NCBI RefSeq assembly: GCF_035083965.1 | Contig: NC_089738.1 | Location: 11,124,734-11,188,733 of the forward strand | Length of the DNA: 64,000 bases | Reading direction: 5' to 3' | Source of the DNA: Branchiostoma lanceolatum | Taxonomy: Eukaryota > Chordata > Leptocardii > Amphioxiformes > Branchiostomatidae | In this document: in pieces, positions 58,056 to 64,000 of the stretch | Layout: each line of letters opens with the position of its first letter | Position numbering within the stretch: the first letter of the stretch is position 1 | Program-made: the position numbers and the translations under genes | Notes under the pieces: model-generated | Database searches by the model: none | The model's input: only the letters and a program-made list of their open reading frames with translations | What the model was told of the DNA's origin: nothing

Positions 58056-61000
58056 ATGGCGGACGAGCCGACCTCCGTGCTGGAGCGATGCCGTTTCGTG
58101 TCAAATTTGGTGCCATCCGACGTCCAAAATTTCATCACGACCGGCCAAAAACCAGGTACACTATTTTTTCTTAGCCTTTTACTAATTTTAAAGATGTTTG
58201 CGTGGGATATTTGTCCAGAATTGCTCCAATACATTCTTCGTGAACACAAAGCACGTGGTTTCAAAAAAAAATATTGTCAAGCGCTGGCAAGACTGAACAG
58301 GATATACTTGTTTACTAGATGATATCGTGACTTTTCATCCATAATTCTTTCGCACTTGATAGGACTGTTTATTTTCTTGGTCCTTTAACCAGTTTTCGTT
58401 GTTGGTTACGCATTTTGAGGCTTGTTTGACATCGGATTCTGCTTTGAGTCTGTGGCATCGGCAAGCCATTTTTGTTTGGGGGTGGGAGGGGGGCGATGTG
58501 CTGAAGTGAAGATTTTTCTTCTTCACTAGTTGCAACCGCACTAAACATGATATATCTGGATTTTGTAATAAATAGGCTAATCTATAACAACTTTATTTTG
58601 TTCATGTACAATACTGAAACTTAAAATTTACAATATACATAAATTAAATATAAAATAGAAACTATGTAATACTAATAATACTAATATGTACTGGTACATA
58701 TTCTCTCTATATATATATATTATTTCTTTTGCACAAAATTTATGACCAAGCATGTGACTCTAGTTTAATTTTTTTAAATTTTATTTTATAGCAAACTGTG
58801 ATGCAGTTGACTGCTCTACGATCCTGCTACTTGAGTCCGGGTTGCGTGAAAAGAGCCTCAGCGTTAATGAACATCTTCCAGGACTGGTGCACGCCATCGA
58901 CAACACTGTAGTACTGCCGACAAAGTGTACAAATCTGCTGCAGGCGATCTGGAGGAAAGTAGATAAGTGTCCACTGGGAGTAGGACTGGACAGTCTTCTC
59001 AAATCACAAGTCAGTTCTGTGTACAAAGTAAAGAAAAAGGAAGATACCAACAAGATTGGTGAGGAGTGTGAGAAAGCTGGGATAACACCGCATGTACTAC
59101 AAAATGGCTGGGACGGTCCCCCTGGAGAACTGAAGGAAATGATGGTGGTGGAAATTGAAATGTATAGGGAGAGATGTGGACAAACATACAAAGTTGTAAA
59201 GGACTGGTTAGGGAGGCTACTAGGACAGAGAGCCATTGCAGACACGAGTACAGAAAGCCTGCGGTTGTCTTTGATAAGACTGCAAGAACAAGTTGTGAAG
59301 GCACGAAGACACAGGTGTCAAGAAACCCTGAGACGGTTGTGTGACAAAGTGTACACACCACCTGGCTCCCAGACAAGAGCAGTCCAGCAGATTGATCACA
59401 GAGAAGTTCCTTCCACGTCATCATCAAAAATGCAAGCAGCAAAGCAGACAGCTAGACAGCTCAAACAACAGGTGAAAGAGCAGCAGAAAGAGATTGCCAA
59501 CCTGGAAATGGGATTTGAAGCAGTAAAGAGAAAATCAGAGCAGGATGAGAAAAAGTTGGCAAAGAAGAAAAAGGTGTTGCAGCAAAGGGAGACAAAAATC
59601 AAGGAGAAGGAGGTAAAACGAAGTGCAAAGAACACGGGTGAGAAACTAAGACGGAGAAACAAGGCCAAGATGAAATGGCAGGAAGAAAGACGTAGAATGA
59701 TGGAGGAAAATTCTAACCTGTTGAAGACAAATGCACAGCTGAAAAAGAAACTGGAGTTGTCAGAGAATAGGCGTGAAAGCCTGAGAGTAAGTCTTTACAA
59801 GTGCAGAAGCAAGAAGACGAGTCTTGAGGCTAAACTGAAAAGTGTAGGAAGCCTAGACAAGAGCAGAGAAAAAGAAATCGCCCATCTCCAGGCAGAAGTA
59901 GAAGACTTGCAATCGGAAGTTGCGGAGAAAGAACGCCCGATCAACCTCCGGGATGGGCCGAACAAAACCAGTTCATATACTGCGGACGTTCGCGTAACTT
60001 ACATGGAGTTACTCAAATATGAAGTTAATACCAAGCAGATGTCTGACATTGTTTATTGTGTGTTAACAAAACTTGGCAAGTTCACTCTTGACCGTGATGA
60101 CCTTCCTGGAGAGACATTCAGTCAATTGATGAGGCACGAGGCAAATTTGCTTTCCACCATACATGGATGTGAACTGGTAGCAGGGTCAAACTTTAGCACA
60201 CTCCATGGCGATGCAACTTCCAGGGACGGCCGCAAGGTTACAGCTTTCCAGGCCAACACTGGCCAAGGAACAACACCAACCCTTGGTCTCCAGGAAGTGA
60301 TGAGTGGGGAGTCTGCTGAGCAGCTAGATACGTTTAAGTTTGTCATGCAAAAGATGGCAGACTTGACAAGCACTGCTGACAATTCAGCCAACAAAGCCAA
60401 ACAGTTGGTAGCCAAGATGAAGAACACGATGGCAGACGGGGCAGCAAGCCAGAAGAAATTCAATCGTATGCTGGAGGCCTACAGGGCTGAAATTCTTCCA
60501 GAAGTGGTGAATGGCTGGGATGACTTGAATGAAGAAGAACAGCAGCAGTTCAAAGAAATGAATCATCTGTACTGCAATTTACACGCTTTAATAGGGTTTG
60601 CCACGTATTCTGATGAAGCACTTACAAAGCTAGAAGAAGTATGGCGTAAACAGTATGGCCCGTTAGGGGTAGAAGATCTTGCTGAGTTTCAAGATGGCAG
60701 TGGCGAGTACGCCTGGAAGCACCAAGACTCTGCAACGCAGAGGTTGATCAGGACAGCCTGTGATGCTGTGGCGCCAGGAGGGAATCAACAGGCTGGGCGT
60801 ATCCAGGAGTTTAAAGACTACCTCCAGCTGACACTCAACAAACGCATCGAAGATGGAGAAGAGCCTGAGAATGCGCCACCCGCTGTGACGAGGTTGAAGC
60901 CGTTTCGAGCGAACAGATTCAATATCCTATTTGATTGTGCATCGAAGCTCTACTTCCACAGTCAGGATCTGAAGGATATGTTCCACGGTGGCTATGTGAA

Positions 61001-62951
61001 GGCTGGTAACAAGCTTCTCAGAGCAGTTCTGGCTGACGTAGAAAGCGAGCCACTCATAGCAGGCTGCAGAGCCCTTGGACTTATAGACTTCCATATAACA
61101 GAACCCTATTGGAGGCTTGTTGAGCGCAAAGACGTCCATATATTGGACCTGTCAACCCATCTACAGACGCTGCTGCGGCTGATCACAGAGTGGTCAAAGG
61201 ACGCCACCCCTCTCCTGCAACAAGATCTTCCACCTATCTTCCCGATTGCTAGCCCTGTGAAAGACAAGGTTCATGCGGCACTGTTTGAGGAGGTTTCTGA
61301 CAGGATGAACCTCATGACAAGACAATCACTGGAGGTCATCCTCTCAAACCTTATCATTGTATTGGAGAGGAGGTTCTCAGAGCAGCTTCGTGGAAAGCTT
61401 TCACATAGCGACGACCCCAGACTGAGGGACGAGACAGCAACTACTTTAAAAAGTAACAGAAGAGGGGAAAATGATTTTGGGTATTGGTCCCACCTCCAAG
61501 CCACAAAGCCAACCATGGGCCTTATGGCTACAGAAGGGCAGCTGATGTTCAAGTCTAACAATACTGCTGCGTGGCTGACTGCTCTTTCTGAAGACGACCC
61601 CATGAAGTATTACAGCATTTTGTCTCAAGTAAGGAAAGAAAGGAGGAAGTGGCAGAAGATTTATAAACAGAGAGGCAAGGAGCAGCAAGAGGAAAGAGAA
61701 AACAAGTTGAGAGCAAAAGCTGCAGAACATGAGCAGAGAGAAAGAAAGAAGGAGCAACAACAAGAGGCACAGAGGAGACAGTTGGAGGAGTTTGGTGGCC
61801 CGGTTAAAAGTGAAGATGAGTACAAGACGTTCCTGAAAAACCTTTCAACACGAACAGAACCCAAGCAAAAACAAATTCTCAGATTACACGTCAGCTACCT
61901 CAAGGCCAAAAACCCGGTACTGCGCAAGTCCAACAGCAGCATCTTTGCTCTGTCTTATCGTGGTGATCAACATTCCATTCAACAACTAACTGCCAACTTA
62001 AGAACAATCATCACCTCTCCAGAATTCAAACCCGACACTGAAGCCTCCACAACAGCAGTGCAGTCGACCTTGCCTACCCAACCAACATTCATGAATGAAG
62101 AAGATGCTGCCGACCAGGTATCAAGAATAAAGGCACATTTCCACATGAAAGCAGCTGAGGTCACAAAAGGAAGTGGTACTGAGGAGAGTCAAGAAGTGGA
62201 AGGTAACGATAATGTTAATGCTGAAGAGAGTGAGCAGCGAGGTGACAGAACAGCTGAAGAGAGTGAGCAGCGAGCTGACAGAACAGCTGACGAGAGTGAG
62301 CAGCGAGCTGACAGAGCAGCTGAAGAGAGTGAGCAGCGAGCTGACAGAGCAGCTGAAGAGAGTGAGCAGCGAGCTGACAGAGCAGCTGAAGAGAGTGAGC
62401 AGCGAGGTGACAGAGCAGCTGAAGACAGTGAGCAGCGAGGTGACAGTGATGGAGAAGAGAGTGAGGAAAGTGACAGTGATGAAGAGAGTGAGGAAGAGGG
62501 AAGTGATTGTGAGGAGAGTGAGAAAGAAGACTCAGGAAGACTTCCAATTGTTTTGAATAGTATCGTTGTAGTGGCGTATGAAGAAGACTGGGAAGTGGGG
62601 GAAGTGACAAAGTTTGGGAAGACTGACTCTGAGTTTTCTGTAAGTTTTATGACTCGAACAAGAAAGAAGAAAGATGGAGAATACAAAGATACCAACTTGT
62701 TCTACTGGCCAAATCGTCGTTCAGTGTACACTGTAGAAAGGAAATTCATCCTCACCATCCTGGCCGAAGAGAGACTAGAACTTTGTGAGGAATCAAACAG
62801 TTCCAACTGCAGGACAATACTGACAAAGATAAAGGGGTTTGAAGACATAGACAGGGCACACACAAGGTACTACAACATGTACTTCGCAAGGCGACAGCCA
62901 AGGGCGACAAAACCACGGATTGCAAAACCACGAGGGAGAAAATCAACCTGA
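58056..62951 (+). CDS. Transposase-like protein of the 6.4-kb element (1419 aa, two exons)
   Basis: Exon 1 is 58056-58155 (ATGGCGG start, phase 1) and exon 2 is 58792-62951; the junction gives QKPANCDAVD. Residues 1-240: uncharacterised, with Cys pairs. About 246-417: a long basic coiled coil. About 500-640: a possible RNase-H-like core with LHGDATSRDG (about 503), TMADGAASQKKF (about 579) and CNLHAL (about 626). This D, D, CxxH order recalls hAT/KDZ-type transposases; the catalytic Glu is not identified. Next come further conserved-looking blocks (RANRFNILFDCASKLYFH) and a charged helix near 990-1030. About 1176-1252: a tandem 11-residue acidic repeat (AEESEQRADRA). About 1284-1360: a Tudor/chromo-like module (VVVAYEEDWEVGEV...LFYWP). 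Likely a transposase made by the element that encloses it. The superfamily is not settled, and a domesticated gene is less likely given the flanking TIRs. Confidence 0.8.
62220..62450 (+). repeat. 33-bp minisatellite inside the transposase-like ORF
   Basis: About seven units of GAGAGTGAGCAGCGAGCTGA-type sequence encode EESEQRADRAA. Units differ by GCT/GGT (A/G) and ACA/GCA changes. All three plus-strand and some minus-strand frames are partly open because the unit is a multiple of 3. Confidence 0.95.
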
Positions 62952-63142
62952 AATGTAAAAAGAAAGAGACATGTTAATGTTTTGATGATGATGTAGTACA
63001 GTATTGTACAACTGTTAGGTGTACTATTTGAGTATTTATTTAGTTATCTCTTGCAATGTGCTCAGACCAAAGTCATAAGATTAAGCAGTTGTGATATTTC
63101 GCAGGTCATGTGCAACAGTAAAATGACATTATGTTATGAAAC

Positions 63143-63474
63143 TCATATTTCATGATGAGATACATCAATTCTGATATCATATATGGATTCAGCATGTGTC
63201 AAAACCCTCAGGATGCAAATTTTGTTGTAAAAGATCAAAGCATACTTGAAATATTTTGATTACGCATATTTAATGAGCCGACTTAGAAATTATCGCACCC
63301 AAATTCATGTCACATGTCAAAATATCATATTTCATGATGAGATAAGTCAATTCTGATAGCATATATGGATTCAGCATGTGTCAAAACCCCCAGGATGCAA
63401 ATTTTGTTGTAAAAGATCAAAGCATACTTGAAATATGTTGATTACGCATATTTAATGAGCCGACTTAGAAATTT
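63143..63474. repeat. 149-bp direct repeat near the right end of the transposon
   Basis: Copies 63143-63291 and 63326-63474 (offset 183 bp) share CATATTTCATGATGAGATA, CATATATGGATTCAGCATGT and TTTAATGAGCCGACTTAGAA, with only a few mismatches. They are non-coding and lie between the gene and the right TIR. Confidence 0.95.
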
Positions 63475-64000
63475 ATTGACAATCTTGGTTGACATGCCTG
63501 TCTGAAATGTCAATATTTGCCATAGTTCAGGATTTCGTAACTCGGGAACTATCAGTGCGAGGAGGCTGATGTTTATACAAGGTTTAATATGGTCAGAATA
63601 AAGACTTGTAAATGTGAATTGCTGGTTGTGTGATGTTCTGTTCTTGAGATATAACGGTATGAAAAACGATAAAAATAGCTTATTTTAAAAACCCGTAACC
63701 TTAAGTGCCCAAAATCAAGACTTTGATTGCCAGTATCTCGGCCATACAACATCCGATTCACTTCAAACAAAAACCATCTTGTTTCTTTCAGTGAGCTCTT
63801 TCTGATAAGCTAAATTGTGAATGGCTAGCATCAATTTCAATTTTTTGTCCAATACCCCTAATTAGAGCATGGCAAACTACAGAGCATTTAATAATACTTT
63901 AAAGTGGATGGATCAGCATATTAATGGTCACAGAAAAGACATAAGTTGCGATTTTGTTTGGTGCCCCATATTTAGATCTACTGTATGATTTTTTTCAATC

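Larger units (their letters stand above)
57452..63860 (+). mobile_element. 6.4-kb DNA transposon with 14-bp TIRs, apparently intact, hAT-like ends
   Basis: The left end TAGGGGTATTGGAC (57452-57465) and right end GTCCAATACCCCTA (63847-63860) are perfect inverted repeats. Both flanks are ATTAGAG (57445-57451, 63861-63867), a 7-bp duplication, or 8 bp (GATTAGAG) if one base was lost on the right. The ends fit the hAT-type YARNG rule. Inside is one two-exon gene (58056-62951, plus strand) for a 1419-residue protein, and a 149-bp direct repeat lies near the right end. The element sits in intron 4 of the FARP-like gene, in the same orientation. The long open frame and perfect ends suggest recent insertion and possible autonomy. 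Confidence 0.9.

Noticed and set aside
58781..59245. Antisense frames over the transposase gene (also 62189-62695)
   Set aside because: They are shadows of a long Lys/Glu-rich or 33-bp repetitive coding sequence.
58056..62951. The large ORF as a host gene nested in the FARP intron
   Set aside because: Perfect TIRs and a target-site duplication enclose the whole transcription unit, which is best explained as an element-encoded protein.

Overview
The window looks like nuclear DNA of an invertebrate chordate, most likely an amphioxus (Branchiostoma). The evidence is spliced genes with clear vertebrate counterparts (SHIP2/INPPL1, AGTRAP, SPRYD3, FARP), short GT-AG introns, many MITEs and tRNA-derived SINEs, and a cluster of single-exon LRR receptors whose cytoplasmic tails resemble a tail type I recall from amphioxus receptors. 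No prokaryotic, viral or CRISPR features are visible. All gene models were built by hand from reading frames and splice sites; family names rest on remembered sequences, not on searches.

Layout. 250-1374 (+): last two coding exons of a SHIP2-like protein, ending in a SAM domain. 4648-7528 (+): a five-exon gene for a 221-residue secreted four-helix protein whose exon sizes, intron phases and helix-to-exon map match vertebrate IL6/CSF3 genes. 7.5-16 kb: no convincing genes; SINEs, foldback MITEs, a ~145 bp diverged tandem array and a TC-rich microsatellite. 16-29 kb (-): three tandem LRR receptor genes with 84-bp coding repeats at their 3' ends, separated by arrays of a 114-bp satellite, plus a promoter-only remnant of a fourth copy. 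31.8-37.2 kb (-): a complete six-exon AGTRAP gene with three mobile elements in its introns. 37.7-43.8 kb (+): a complete eleven-exon SPRYD3 gene, head to head with AGTRAP. 46.0-56.8 kb (+): the first four coding exons of a FARP/FRMD7-type FERM protein, which continues past the window end. 57.4-63.9 kb: a 6.4-kb DNA transposon inside FARP intron 4, with perfect 14-bp terminal inverted repeats, a 7-bp target-site duplication and a two-exon gene for a 1419-residue transposase-like protein.

The two most notable items are the IL-6/G-CSF-class cytokine gene, which would be an invertebrate member of a family usually described as vertebrate, and the large transposon, whose protein combines a coiled coil, a D...D...CxxH core, an acidic 11-residue repeat and a Tudor/chromo-like C-terminus. 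The LRR cluster is also unusual: coding repeats, satellite and genes have been amplified together, one gene takes its stop codon from the satellite, and the cytoplasmic repeats carry arrays of an RRASLP motif. AGTRAP and SPRYD3 probably share a 460-bp bidirectional promoter. The other genes appear to be unrelated neighbours.
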